This document shows positions 8,690 through 16,543 of a stretch of 38,922 nt of DNA, piece by piece. The translations under genes and the position numbers were made by a program. Origin of the DNA: a bacterium (GTDB lineage Bacteria > Verrucomicrobiota > Kiritimatiellia > RFP12 > UBA1067); the NCBI GenBank assembly GCA_025360845.1, contig JANYBJ010000004.1, forward strand, positions 1 through 38,922, given 5' to 3'. The notes below the pieces were generated by a model, which ran no database searches, was not told where the DNA came from, and saw only the letters and a list, made by a program, of their open reading frames with translations. Every line of letters starts with the position of its first letter. The stretch's first letter is position 1.

Positions 8690-8822
8690 GATCTGAACCT
8701 CCATTAGCAGCGTTTAAGAAAACGGTTACAGTGAACCGCGTTTAGGATTGATGAAATAGTGACACACTCTTCAAGCGAATGCAAGGAGAGATGAAAGCAT
8801 GTCGGGATGCCGGGTTGTCGAT
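8690..8822. other. Intergenic region upstream of the TRL-like gene
   Basis: 133 bp between two minus-strand genes. It must hold the promoter of the TRL-like gene, but I see no convincing -35/-10 pair. There is also no clear hairpin terminator directly after the alkaline phosphatase stop at 8823. Confidence 0.4.
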
Positions 8823-10625
8823 TCATTTCGAAGTGTTTTTAACAGGCTCCGGAAGGGTGAGCTGCCAGAGGCGGGCGATGGTCTTGGCGATGTCGGTGTT
8901 GTCGATTTTGCCGCTGAACAGGTGGGCGCCGGGGCCGTAGGCGTAGAATTTGACGGGCACCCCGGTGTGGCTGGTGGTGGCGTAGTTCATCACAAGCTTG
9001 CCGGGCGGGGTATTGGTCACGCCGCACGTCAGCCCGCCGGTCTCGTGGTCGGCCGTGACCAGCACGAGGGTGTCGCCCTGTTTGCGGGCGAAGGTCAGTG
9101 CGCGCTTCACGGCCCAGTCCACTTGGAGCGTGCCGCGCACGGTCAGCTCGGGCTTGTTGCCGTGGCCGCCGGCGTCGGTGATGGCGCACTCCACCATCAG
9201 GAAGAAACCCTTGTCGTTTTTGCCCAGGCGCGCCAGGGCGATCTCGGTGAGTTTGCCGAGGCTCTTCTCCGGTTCGAGCGTGGGGGCGTCCATGAAGCCG
9301 AGAACCCGTTTGTCAGCGCTCGCCTTCGCGAAAGACCTGGGCGTTTCCGCGACCACATACCCGCTGGCCTTCATCTCGTTCAGCAGGTTGCGCGCATCCT
9401 TGCGCTCCCCCTTTTTGTCCTTGGGAAGAAACCACGCTTTGCCGTTGGCGTTGCCGATGAGGACATCGAAAGAGCTGGCGGCGGCGTCGTCCGCCACGCC
9501 CTGATACGAGTTCCGGCTGATCTCGTGCGCATAGAAACCGGCGGGGGTTGCGCCGGTGATGGCGTCCGAGGTGATGAGTCCGACGGCGCGCCCGTCCCGG
9601 TGCGCGAGGTCGGCGAAGGAGGTGACAAGGGCTTTGGCCGGGTCGAGGCCGAGATACCCGTTGTTGGTCTTATAGCCGCAGGCGAAAGCGGTGGAGGCGG
9701 CGGCGGAATCGGTGACGTTGGAACTGGCCGAGCGTGTGGTGCAGAGGCTGGCGACGGGCAGTTGCTCCAAGACGAGGCGGCCTTCGGCCGCGTGCTGGTA
9801 GAGCGAGGTGAGTTTGAGCGCGCCGGGCCCCATGCCGTCGCCGATGATCAGGACGATGTTCTTGGGCGCGGACGCGTTGGTCGCCGGGTCGAGCGGAGCG
9901 TCGAGGGTCGGCGCGACAAATTTTTTGGTGAGCGTCAGGTCGGGCTTGAGCGGCACGAGCGGCGTCTCGTCGCCGAGGCTGGCGGCGACGACCATCCAGG
10001 CGCTCTCTTTGGCCGCAAGCCGAAGGGTTCTGATGGCTTGGTTCTTAAGCGGGAAGCGTGAGAGAAAAAGGGAGACCTGCGTGTTGGCGTTGTAGGCGGT
10101 CCATACGCGGGCGGCGTTCGTGAAACTCTCGGGGCTGGACCAGTCGCCGACGTCGCGCCCGAAGCGCACGTGGATCTCGGACGACGTGCCGTCGGCATAC
10201 TCGACGGTAAGGGCGCCGGTCATTTTTCGCGACTGGGCGGGCGGACACCAGGCGGCGGCGTGAAGCAGGTAGAGGCATGCGCCTTTCAACTCGGGAACAG
10301 AGATGACGGCTTTGCCGGGAAGGTAGGGGCGCTGCGGTCCTCCCAGAACGATGCAGGCCTTGCCGCCGGACGCCCGCTCATTGAGGATGTTGAAAGGCAC
10401 GCCGGAAAGCGAGAGCTTGCCGGGCTTGAGGACGTGCAGGTCGTTGCCCCCTTGATCGGTCCAGCCGCCCTTTTGGTCCTCGGCCTTGGAATCGGAGAAG
10501 CCGGTGTTGGCGGCGTCGTCGAGAGCGAGCGGCGTGAAGACGGGCGCCGCTGCTGCGACAGTTGCGAACAGAGTCGCCGAGGCCAACAAACGGGAAGCGA
10601 AACGAAGCGCGGAAGACAGGGACAT
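8823..10625 (-). CDS. Secreted alkaline phosphatase with an extra N-terminal domain
   Basis: 600 residues from the ATG at 10625, chosen because a signal peptide follows at once (hydrophobic core at residues 10-25, cut near AAAA-PVF); an upstream in-frame start would bury it behind 50 charged residues. Residues 30-240 look like a beta-sandwich domain not found in E. coli PhoA. The phosphatase domain starts near 255 with NIVLIIGDGMG (metal Asp263), has the nucleophile context VTDSAAASTAFACG (Ser307), ATPAGFYAHE, and TADHETGG with zinc ligands near the end. It should release phosphate from monoesters in the periplasm or outside. The ribosome binding site is weak (AAAGGA). No Pho box was recognised. 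Total length exceeds PhoA (about 470). Confidence 0.92.
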   Translation of the reverse strand: MSLSSALRFASRLLASATLFATVAAAAPVFTPLALDDAANTGFSDSKAEDQKGGWTDQGGNDLHVLKPGKLSLSGVPFNILNERASGGKACIVLGGPQRPYLPGKAVISVPELKGACLYLLHAAAWCPPAQSRKMTGALTVEYADGTSSEIHVRFGRDVGDWSSPESFTNAARVWTAYNANTQVSLFLSRFPLKNQAIRTLRLAAKESAWMVVAASLGDETPLVPLKPDLTLTKKFVAPTLDAPLDPATNASAPKNIVLIIGDGMGPGALKLTSLYQHAAEGRLVLEQLPVASLCTTRSASSNVTDSAAASTAFACGYKTNNGYLGLDPAKALVTSFADLAHRDGRAVGLITSDAITGATPAGFYAHEISRNSYQGVADDAAASSFDVLIGNANGKAWFLPKDKKGERKDARNLLNEMKASGYVVAETPRSFAKASADKRVLGFMDAPTLEPEKSLGKLTEIALARLGKNDKGFFLMVECAITDAGGHGNKPELTVRGTLQVDWAVKRALTFARKQGDTLVLVTADHETGGLTCGVTNTPPGKLVMNYATTSHTGVPVKFYAYGPGAHLFSGKIDNTDIAKTIARLWQLTLPEPVKNTSK

Positions 10626-11055
10626 AGTGATCCTTTTCGGTTCGAGGGAAGAGCCGTTAGAAAGTGGAAACAGTTTAACACAGCGCCCTGATTTGCGACG
10701 CGGGAAAGATGATTTGAAAAAATAAATTCTGCATGAACGCGCCAGACGTGCCAATGAACAGCGCCGTGTCGGCAAATTTTATTCTTGTCAGCGCGCGCGA
10801 GGTTTGAGCTGAAAAGAAACGCTAAAAATTGCCATTTTTGCTGGCGTTTTACGCGATTTTAACACTTTTCGACGTGTCACTTTGTCGCCCCCAAATAGTT
10901 CGCGGCAAAACATTTTTCACATTTTTCAAAAACGGTTCTTGCAATTTTCGGAACAACGATTACATTATCGCTAAAACAACATTTTGCTGCATTGTTTTTG
11001 TGATGCATCGAGTGTTGTTTGTAACAGGTTCATTACAACAGAAAGGATCAGCGCA
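10626..11055. promoter_or_regulatory. Divergent A+T-rich control region between alkaline phosphatase and histone-like gene
   Basis: 430 bp without a gene, with T-rich and A-rich runs from about 10775. For the plus strand, TTGCAA at 10939-10944 with CATTAT at 10963-10968 (18 bp apart) or TACATT at 10961-10966 (16 bp) is a fair sigma70-like promoter, which would give a leader of roughly 80 nt. Nothing comparable was identified for the minus-strand gene. Confidence 0.4.
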
Positions 11056-11256
11056 ATGGCCACAGCAAAGAAAGCAGCTCCTGCTAAGAAGGCGGCTCCC
11101 GCCAAGAAGGCGGCTCCGGCGAAGAAAGCAGCTCCTGCTAAGAAGGCGGCTCCTGCGAAGAAAGCGGCTCCCGCGAAGAAAGCAGCAGCGCCTGCTAAGA
11201 AAGCGGCTCCCGCCAAGAAGGCAGCTCCTGCGAAGAAGGTTGCTGCTAAGAAGTAA
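11056..11256 (+). CDS. Lysine/alanine-rich histone H1-like peptide
   Basis: 66 residues: a MATAKK start, then nearly perfect repeats of the hexapeptide AAPAKK, ending VAAKK. The sequence has only A, K, P, V, T and M. It is strongly basic and resembles the C-terminal tails of eukaryotic histone H1 and bacterial relatives (HctB, AlgP), which bind and compact DNA. It has no globular domain. The ATG has AGAAAGGA about 8 bases upstream, and a strong terminator follows 21 bp after the stop, so it is a single-gene unit. Codons of the repeats vary (GCT, GCC, GCG; AAG, AAA), which argues for selection on the protein. DNA binding is inferred from composition. Confidence 0.85.
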   Translation: MATAKKAAPAKKAAPAKKAAPAKKAAPAKKAAPAKKAAPAKKAAAPAKKAAPAKKAAPAKKVAAKK

Positions 11257-11277
11257 TGACTCGCACGTAAAGAAAGA

Positions 11278-11314
11278 ACACTCCTGCGGCTTGGGCTGCA
11301 GGAGTGTTTTTTTT
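11278..11314 (+). terminator. Intrinsic terminator after the histone-like gene
   Basis: ACACTCCTGC and GCAGGAGTGT form a 10-bp stem around GGCTTGGGCT, followed by eight T residues. The purM gene converges on it from the other side and ends 24 bp later. Confidence 0.92.
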
Positions 11315-11338
11315 GTGGCGAGAAGAACGGGCGAAGCA

Positions 11339-12391
11339 TCAGCGGTCGCGGTAGATGACCTTCTTCTGGCCTTTCTCGATGCGGCCGACAATGACCGGCG
11401 ACTGACGCAGGCCTTTGAGCAGATTCATGGCCGCGGTCGCATCCTTCTCGCGGACAACGATGACGTAGCCGATGCCCATGTTGAAGACGCGATACATTTC
11501 GTCGTGGTCGACTTTTCCCTGACGCTCGATGAAAGTGAAGACCGTGGGCGCTTTCCAACTGTTGCGGTCGATGATCGCGTTGCAGTTCTCCGGCAGCACG
11601 CGCGGGATGTTGTCCACAAATCCGCCGCCGGTGATATGCGCCATGCCGCGTACGGGCACCTTGTCCATGAGGGCCATGACCGGTTTCAGGAAGCTTCGGT
11701 GAACGGCGAGCAGCGTGTCGGTGACGGTCATGCGGGTGCCGGGGATGAAGTCTTGGGGGGTGAGGCCGCACTGGTCGAAGATCACCTTGCGCGCGAGCGA
11801 GAAGCCGTTGGTCTGGAGCCCGCCGGAGGGCAGCCCGATGATCACGTCGTCCGCTTTGATGTCCTTGCCGGTGATCAGTTGCTTCTTCTCGACCGTGCCG
11901 ATGATCGTGCCCACGAGATCGTACTCGCCCAGCGGGTAAAGGCCTGGCATTTCGGCGGTCTCGCCGCCGAGCAGCGCGCAGCCGTTTTCCTTACAGGCTT
12001 TGCAGAGCCCCGAGATCACGTCCGTGAAGATCGCGGTGTCGAAGCGCGAAGCGCCGATATAGTCGAGGAAGAAGAGCGGCTTGGCACCCTGCACCAGAAT
12101 GTCGTTGACGCAGTGGTTGACGATGTCTTGGCCCACGGTGTCGTGCCGTTTGGCCAGAGCGGCCACTTTGAGCTTGGTGCCGACGCCGTCGGTGCTGGCC
12201 ACCAGCAGGAACTCCTTGCCGGGAGAGTGGAAAAGCCCGCCGAAACTGCCGATTCCGCCGATGACACCCTTGGTGGTGGTGGCGGCAACCATCTTCTTGA
12301 TGATCTCAATGCCAGACATTTTCGAGTCGATATCCACTCCGGCCTGAGCGTACGCGGAGACTTTTTGAACGTGGGCTGGCTGTTTAATCAT
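11339..12391 (-). CDS. purM: Phosphoribosylformylglycinamidine cyclo-ligase (AIR synthetase)
   Basis: 350 residues, the standard length. It catalyses the ATP-dependent ring closure of FGAM to AIR, step five of purine synthesis, in the cytoplasm. Landmarks: GVDIDSK near the start, GGIGSFGGLF, STDGVGTKLKVA, the metal/phosphate region QDIVNHCVNDILVQGAKP, LGGETAEMPG, GLPSGGLQTNGFSLAR and AHITGGGFVDNIPR. The ATG at 12391 has GAGG close upstream. It stands alone on the minus strand, divergent from the mla operon, and no other pur gene is in the window. Confidence 0.97.
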   Translation of the reverse strand: MIKQPAHVQKVSAYAQAGVDIDSKMSGIEIIKKMVAATTTKGVIGGIGSFGGLFHSPGKEFLLVASTDGVGTKLKVAALAKRHDTVGQDIVNHCVNDILVQGAKPLFFLDYIGASRFDTAIFTDVISGLCKACKENGCALLGGETAEMPGLYPLGEYDLVGTIIGTVEKKQLITGKDIKADDVIIGLPSGGLQTNGFSLARKVIFDQCGLTPQDFIPGTRMTVTDTLLAVHRSFLKPVMALMDKVPVRGMAHITGGGFVDNIPRVLPENCNAIIDRNSWKAPTVFTFIERQGKVDHDEMYRVFNMGIGYVIVVREKDATAAMNLLKGLRQSPVIVGRIEKGQKKVIYRDR

Positions 12392-12502
12392 CCTCGTGCC
12401 TCATGATCGGTTGAATAGTTTCAAGAAAACGCCGCAAAATAGCACTTTTGGCTTTGCAATTCCAGTCAAAACTGAAAGTAATGACGGGAGGTGTCGGGGA
12501 TG

Positions 12503-12531
12503 TTGAGGTTAAAGGGCTCTCCTGTTATACT
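12503..12531 (+). promoter_or_regulatory. Sigma70-like promoter of the mla operon
   Basis: TTGAGG at 12503-12508 and TATACT at 12526-12531 are separated by 17 bp, an excellent match to the bacterial consensus. The expected start near 12538 leaves a leader of about 23 nt before the ATG at 12561, which has no clear Shine-Dalgarno sequence. Confidence 0.7.
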
Positions 12532-12560
12532 CTTCATCTCCGTTTGCGACACCTGTCCTT

Positions 12561-13649
12561 ATGAACATCATCCTTCCAGAAACCTGTTCCGCAGAGAGCG
12601 TGGCGACGCTTTGGAGGGACGTCATGCCCGGCGTGGCGGATTTGGGCAAAGGGGACTCGTTCTCCCTCGACGCCGACCGTGTGAAGCTCTGCGACGGTGC
12701 GGGCGAGGCGCTGATCGTCGAACTTTACCGCCGGTCCGCCCTGCAGGGCTTTGCGATCGCCTGCTCGGATAAGCGGCAGGTCGTGTCGCGGACGCTGGGA
12801 CTGTTTCATGTCGAGCGGTTTAGCGAAGATCCCGCATTGGCCGATCCCTTGCGCAAAACCTGTACCAGCGTCCAGCTGGGACAGGCCGTCGTCAGAATCG
12901 GCGCCGACATCGGCGAGCAGATGGCTTTCTTGGGCGAAGTGTCGGTCGCGGCCTTCACGTTGCTGGTGCGCCCCGGGCGGCTGCGGTTGCGCGACACGAT
13001 GCTGCATTTCGAGCGGGCGGGGATCGACGCCCTGCCCATCACCGTGCTGATCGGGTTCCTGCTCGGGCTCATTCTGGCCTTCCAATCGGTCGCGGCGCTC
13101 CGTCAGTTCGGGGTGGAGGTCTATGTCGCGGACCTGATCGCGATCGGCCTCTTCCGCGAGCTGGGGCCCCTGATCACGGCGATCATTCTGGCGGGGCGCT
13201 CGGGCTCGGCCTTCGCCGCGGAGATCGGCACGATGAAGGTGAACGAAGAGATCGATGCGCTCACCACCTTCGGGTTGCCGCCGGTCGTCTTTCTGGCTTT
13301 GCCGCGTGTGATCGCCGCCACGCTGGTGATGCCGATCCTCACCATTTTCTCGGTTCTCGCGGGTCTGGTCGGCGGGGTCATCGTGCTCGGTTCAGTGAAC
13401 GTGCCGGCCGCCACCTACTGGCAGCATGTGATCGCCTCTTCGTCGCTGAACAACATCCTTCTGGGGCTTCTCAAATCCGCGGTTTTTGGTCTGCTGGTCG
13501 GCCTCGTGGGCTGTTCGCACGGGCTCCAGACCGGGCGCACGGCCGATGCGGTGGGCCGCGCGGCTACCGCCGCCGTAGTGGGCAGCCTGATCCTGATCAC
13601 CATTTTCGATGGCATCTTTGCCGTTCTGTTTTTCCTTCTCGGAGTCTGA
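12561..13649 (+). CDS. mlaE: MlaE-family lipid transport permease with N-terminal STAS domain
   Basis: 362 residues, about 100 longer than E. coli MlaE. Residues 1-100 look like a STAS domain (DSFSLDADRVKLCDGAGEALI), the role played by the separate MlaB protein in E. coli. The MlaE permease follows from about 110, with hydrophobic segments near 155-180, 190-215, 245-290, 300-325 and 335-360, and the family phrases ELGPLITAIILAGRSGSAFAAEIGTMKVNEEIDAL. It forms the inner-membrane channel of a phospholipid transporter. The ATPase gene starts 3 bp after its stop. The symbol indicates family; transport direction and exact lipid are not known. Confidence 0.92.
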   Translation: MNIILPETCSAESVATLWRDVMPGVADLGKGDSFSLDADRVKLCDGAGEALIVELYRRSALQGFAIACSDKRQVVSRTLGLFHVERFSEDPALADPLRKTCTSVQLGQAVVRIGADIGEQMAFLGEVSVAAFTLLVRPGRLRLRDTMLHFERAGIDALPITVLIGFLLGLILAFQSVAALRQFGVEVYVADLIAIGLFRELGPLITAIILAGRSGSAFAAEIGTMKVNEEIDALTTFGLPPVVFLALPRVIAATLVMPILTIFSVLAGLVGGVIVLGSVNVPAATYWQHVIASSSLNNILLGLLKSAVFGLLVGLVGCSHGLQTGRTADAVGRAATAAVVGSLILITIFDGIFAVLFFLLGV

Positions 13650-13652
13650 CCC

Positions 13653-14423
13653 ATGGCCGAAGAAACCGTCATCGACGTCATGAATGTGGATGCGGGGTAC
13701 GACAGCCCCGTGCTGGAGAACGTCAGTTTCACGGTGCGCAAAGGCGAGGTGTTTGTGATTCTCGGCGGCTCGGGGTGCGGCAAGAGCACCTTGCTCAAAC
13801 ACATGATCGGCCTCACGCCGCCGCTCAAAGGCGAGATCCGCATCATGGGCGACCGCATCGACGGCGGGCCGCAGGAGGAGCGCGAACGCGCCCAGCGGCG
13901 CTTCGGCGTCACCTATCAAAGCGGCGCGCTCTTCGGCTCGATGACCCTGCTCGAAAACGTCTGCCTGCCGCTGGAGTCCTTCACGGACCTGCCGCGTGCG
14001 GCGCGGGCGTTGGTGGCCGAGATGAAGTTGGAGTTGGTCGGACTGAAAGAGTACGCCTCTTTTTTCCCGTCCGATCTCAGCGGCGGCATGAAGAAGCGCG
14101 CGGCCATCGCGCGGGCCATGGCGTTGGACCCTGCGATTCTGTTTCTGGACGAGCCCTCCGCCGGCTTGGACCCCGTGACCTCCGCCGGCCTGGACCACCT
14201 GATCTTGCGCATGCGCGCGACGCAGGGCATCACGGTCGTCATGGTCACACACGAACTGGCCAGCATTTTTGCGGTGGCGGACCGGTGTATCATGCTGGAC
14301 AAACCGTCGCGCAGCCTGATCGCGGAAGGGCCTCCCGCGACGCTGCGCGACCATCCGCCCAATGCGGTCGTGCGGGCCTTTTTCAACCGCGAGGTTGCGG
14401 AGACAAGCAGGCATGAGAATTGA
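13653..14423 (+). CDS. mlaF: MlaF-family ATP-binding protein
   Basis: 256 residues. Walker A is at 38-46 (GGSGCGKST), the signature in DLSGGMKKRAAIARA, Walker B in AILFLDEPSAGLDP and the switch His in VTHELASI. The LSGGMKKR form of the signature and the SAGLDPVTSAGLD stretch are typical of the Mla/Ttg2 ATPases. It energises the MlaE-type permease encoded 3 bp upstream. MlaD follows 13 bp downstream. Confidence 0.94.
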   Translation: MAEETVIDVMNVDAGYDSPVLENVSFTVRKGEVFVILGGSGCGKSTLLKHMIGLTPPLKGEIRIMGDRIDGGPQEERERAQRRFGVTYQSGALFGSMTLLENVCLPLESFTDLPRAARALVAEMKLELVGLKEYASFFPSDLSGGMKKRAAIARAMALDPAILFLDEPSAGLDPVTSAGLDHLILRMRATQGITVVMVTHELASIFAVADRCIMLDKPSRSLIAEGPPATLRDHPPNAVVRAFFNREVAETSRHEN

Positions 14424-14436
14424 GCAGTGACCCACT

Positions 14437-15555
14437 ATGAACGAGAATAAAGCCAACTACGCAAAGATCGGGTTCTTTGTCTTGAGCGGGATCGCGATGA
14501 TCCTGCTGGTGATCGGAATCGCCGGAGCGCGTGTCTTTAACAAGCAGGTGGTTCTGGCCGAAACCTACTTCACTGAATCGGTCACCGGTTTGGATATCGG
14601 CTCGCCCGTGAAGTACCGCGGCGTGCCGGTCGGCGAGGTGAAGCGCATCGGTTTCGTTTACAGCGAGTACGGCACCAAGTCGCTCGGCGCGCTGACCCAT
14701 GACGGCGCCCGCCAGATCTTGGTGGTCATGGCCCTCGACCCGGAGAAATTCGGGCTGCTGCAGGCGCAAGAGGCGAATATGGTGCTGAACAAACTGGTCG
14801 AGCAGGGCCTGCGCGTCAAGCTCGCCTTGTCGGGCGTGACGGGCCTCGCCTTCCTCGAATTGGATTATTTCCGCGCCGACTACGACGAGGAGCGCATGAA
14901 TCCGATCGCCTGGCATCCGCACAACCCCTACATTCCCTCGTCGATCAGCATGATGTTCACATTGAAGAAGGCCGTGGACGATGTGTTCGTCAAGCTGAGC
15001 AACGTCGATATCCAAGCGCTCGGCGACGAACTGATCGCCACACTCTATATGGTCCAGAACAAACTCAGTACGGCGGATGTTGCCGCGCTCAGCAAAGAGG
15101 CGACCTCGCTGCTGGTGGAACTGCGCGAGACCAACCAGGCGATCAAGAAGCTGGTGGGGTCCCCCGAGCTCGATGGGGTGCCGTCCGACATCGCCGCCAC
15201 CGTGGGCAGCGCCCGCCGCACCGCGGAGGGGGTTGAAAAGCAAATCCAGCCGATCGCTCGGTCGCTTCAGGAGCTGACTTCCCGCGCCGGCAGCCTGGTG
15301 GGAGAGATCAGCAGCCTGATGACCAACAACAGCTCGCGCGTCGAACAGACCGTGGCCTCGCTGAACCAGACCGCGCAGACGCTGAACCACACGGCCCTGT
15401 CGCAGCAGGGTTCGCTCTCCGAGCTGCTGCAAAATCTGCGCAGCGCCTCCACGGGGCTTGACCGGATCGTCAGTGACCTGAGCGCCAATCCTGCGGCGCT
15501 GCTCTTCGGACAGCCGCCCGCGCCGTTGCCGGAAACCAAGCGGAATGTCCAATAA
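14437..15555 (+). CDS. mlaD: MlaD-family MCE protein, periplasmic lipid-binding subunit
   Basis: 372 residues. One N-terminal membrane helix (residues 11-31) anchors it. The MCE domain spans roughly 36-125 (SVTGLDIGSPVKYRGVPVGEV, LRVKLALSGVTGLAFLELDYF). A long helical, coiled-coil-prone stretch follows to the end, rich in Gln, Ser and Thr. E. coli MlaD is about 180 residues, so this is the longer form found in other phyla, where the helical tail may extend across the periplasm. It presents lipid to the MlaFE complex. Confidence 0.92.
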   Translation: MNENKANYAKIGFFVLSGIAMILLVIGIAGARVFNKQVVLAETYFTESVTGLDIGSPVKYRGVPVGEVKRIGFVYSEYGTKSLGALTHDGARQILVVMALDPEKFGLLQAQEANMVLNKLVEQGLRVKLALSGVTGLAFLELDYFRADYDEERMNPIAWHPHNPYIPSSISMMFTLKKAVDDVFVKLSNVDIQALGDELIATLYMVQNKLSTADVAALSKEATSLLVELRETNQAIKKLVGSPELDGVPSDIAATVGSARRTAEGVEKQIQPIARSLQELTSRAGSLVGEISSLMTNNSSRVEQTVASLNQTAQTLNHTALSQQGSLSELLQNLRSASTGLDRIVSDLSANPAALLFGQPPAPLPETKRNVQ

Positions 15556-15573
15556 CGAACAAGGAATCCAGCC

Positions 15574-16215
15574 ATGAAGACGCGCCCCCGCCTTATCCCG
15601 ACCATCGCCCTGGCCCTGCTGTTGTCCTCCGGATGCCTCGGTGGAAAGAGCGCCCAGATGCAGGCCGCAGCCCAGAAAAGAACCTATGTGCCGGTCGCAT
15701 CGGCCGCGCAGCCCGTGACCCCCGCGCCGGGGTTCGCGGCCGTCAAAATCCGCCCGTTCCGCGCGCTGCCGCCCTTCGACGCGCGTGCCTTCATCGTGCG
15801 CCGCGCCGGCGGAGAGTTCGCGGTTGACTTCTATAACGGGTGGATTGTCGCGCCGCAAGAGCTGGTTCGCGTGCAGACCCAGCGCTATCTGGAAGAAGCC
15901 GGCCTTTTCGCAGCCGTGTACGATGCGGACTCCGGCACGCTCGCGCCGCTGAGTGTCGAAGGGGTTGTCAGCGAACTCTATCTCGACTACGCGGGTGCGG
16001 AACCTGCGGCGGTGGTGACGCTGCGGCTGCTGGTCTTGAATGAACGCGCCTCCGATTTCACCGTCCTCTTTTCCGCCGAAAAAAGCGCCCGGGTGACGTT
16101 CAAGACCGAAGACTCGAACGCCCCCGCACAGGCCTTCGGCGCCGCCCTCACGCAGACGCTCGACGCGTTGACGCGCGCGCTGGCCGCCGCGCCCCTGCCT
16201 AAAACCGCACGTTGA
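15574..16215 (+). CDS. ABC-type transport auxiliary lipoprotein (PqiC/LbcC-like)
   Basis: 213 residues with a signal peptide ending in a lipobox (LLLSSGCLGG, Cys at about residue 21). The body reads FAAVKIRPFRALPPFDARAFIVRRAGGEFAVDFYNGWIVAP, a clear match to the auxiliary lipoprotein family that accompanies MCE transporters. It is most likely an outer-membrane lipoprotein that receives or hands over lipid from the MCE protein. It is the last gene of the operon, 18 bp behind mlaD. A perfect inverted repeat covers its stop codon. Confidence 0.9.
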   Translation: MKTRPRLIPTIALALLLSSGCLGGKSAQMQAAAQKRTYVPVASAAQPVTPAPGFAAVKIRPFRALPPFDARAFIVRRAGGEFAVDFYNGWIVAPQELVRVQTQRYLEEAGLFAAVYDADSGTLAPLSVEGVVSELYLDYAGAEPAAVVTLRLLVLNERASDFTVLFSAEKSARVTFKTEDSNAPAQAFGAALTQTLDALTRALAAAPLPKTAR

Positions 16216-16234
16216 GCGTTTGAACGCTCAACGT
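16209..16234 (+). other. Perfect inverted repeat over the stop codon of the mla lipoprotein gene
   Basis: ACGTTGAGCGTT (16209-16220) and AACGCTCAACGT (16223-16234) are exact inverted copies with only TG between them. The TGA stop lies in the left arm. There is no T-run, but it marks the operon end and could act as an RNA 3' stabiliser or a weak terminator, or be a protein-binding palindrome. Confidence 0.55.
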
Positions 16235-16298
16235 TCAATTATGTTTCCCCGTGTGGACGGCCCGGCGGAACCTCGCCCCTCCCGACGGCGGGCGAAGA

Positions 16299-16331
16299 CG
16301 CTTGACCTTGCTGGACAAGCGGATGTATTTT
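16299..16331 (+). promoter_or_regulatory. Promoter and possible operator of the vapBC pair
   Basis: TTGACC at 16302-16307 and TATTTT at 16326-16331 are 18 bp apart. The expected start, near 16338, falls on or next to the ATG at 16339, so the vapB message may be leaderless; there is no Shine-Dalgarno sequence. CGCTTG (16299-16304) and CAAGCG (16316-16321) form an inverted repeat over the -35 region, a plausible VapBC autorepression site. Confidence 0.5.
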
Positions 16332-16338
16332 ATATGGC

Positions 16339-16542
16339 ATGAAAACAACAATTGATATTCCTGAAAGGCTTCTGGAGGATGCCATATCTTTCTCTGGGAG
16401 CCGTACCAAGCGGGAGGTTGTCGTGACGGCGCTGACCGAGTTCAATCAGCGTCACCGGATGACGCGGTTAGTAAAAGCGTTTGGCACATGCGACCGCTTC
16501 ATGACGGCGAAAGAGCTGGCAGAGACCCGGTCGGAGGGGTGA
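16339..16542 (+). CDS. vapB: VapB-type antitoxin
   Basis: 67 residues. The N-terminal half (MKTTIDIPERLLEDAISFSG, then TKREVVVTALTEF) is a ribbon-helix-helix DNA-binding fold of the short VapB type found in Actinobacteria, Verrucomicrobia and others. The C-terminal half is the expected toxin-binding tail. It should neutralise VapC and repress its own promoter. The end of the gene carries the GGAGGGG ribosome binding site for vapC, which starts one base after its stop. Confidence 0.88.
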   Translation: MKTTIDIPERLLEDAISFSGSRTKREVVVTALTEFNQRHRMTRLVKAFGTCDRFMTAKELAETRSEG

Positions 16543-16543
16543 T

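Noticed and set aside
8799-10061. 420-codon plus-strand open frame over alkaline phosphatase
   Set aside because: Antisense of a gene with a catalytic Ser, metal ligands and signal peptide; no ribosome binding site or family resemblance.
11056-11256. Histone-like gene as a low-complexity artefact
   Set aside because: It has a ribosome binding site, terminator, varied synonymous codons and a fitting start, so a real gene is more likely.
10829-12406. 525-codon plus-strand open frame crossing the histone-like gene and purM
   Set aside because: It runs through a strong terminator and lies opposite purM; the correct frame for the short gene is the AAPAKK frame.
13392-15858. Long minus-strand open frames across mlaE, mlaF, mlaD and the lipoprotein gene
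   Set aside because: Shadows of an operon whose plus-strand products are all recognisable.
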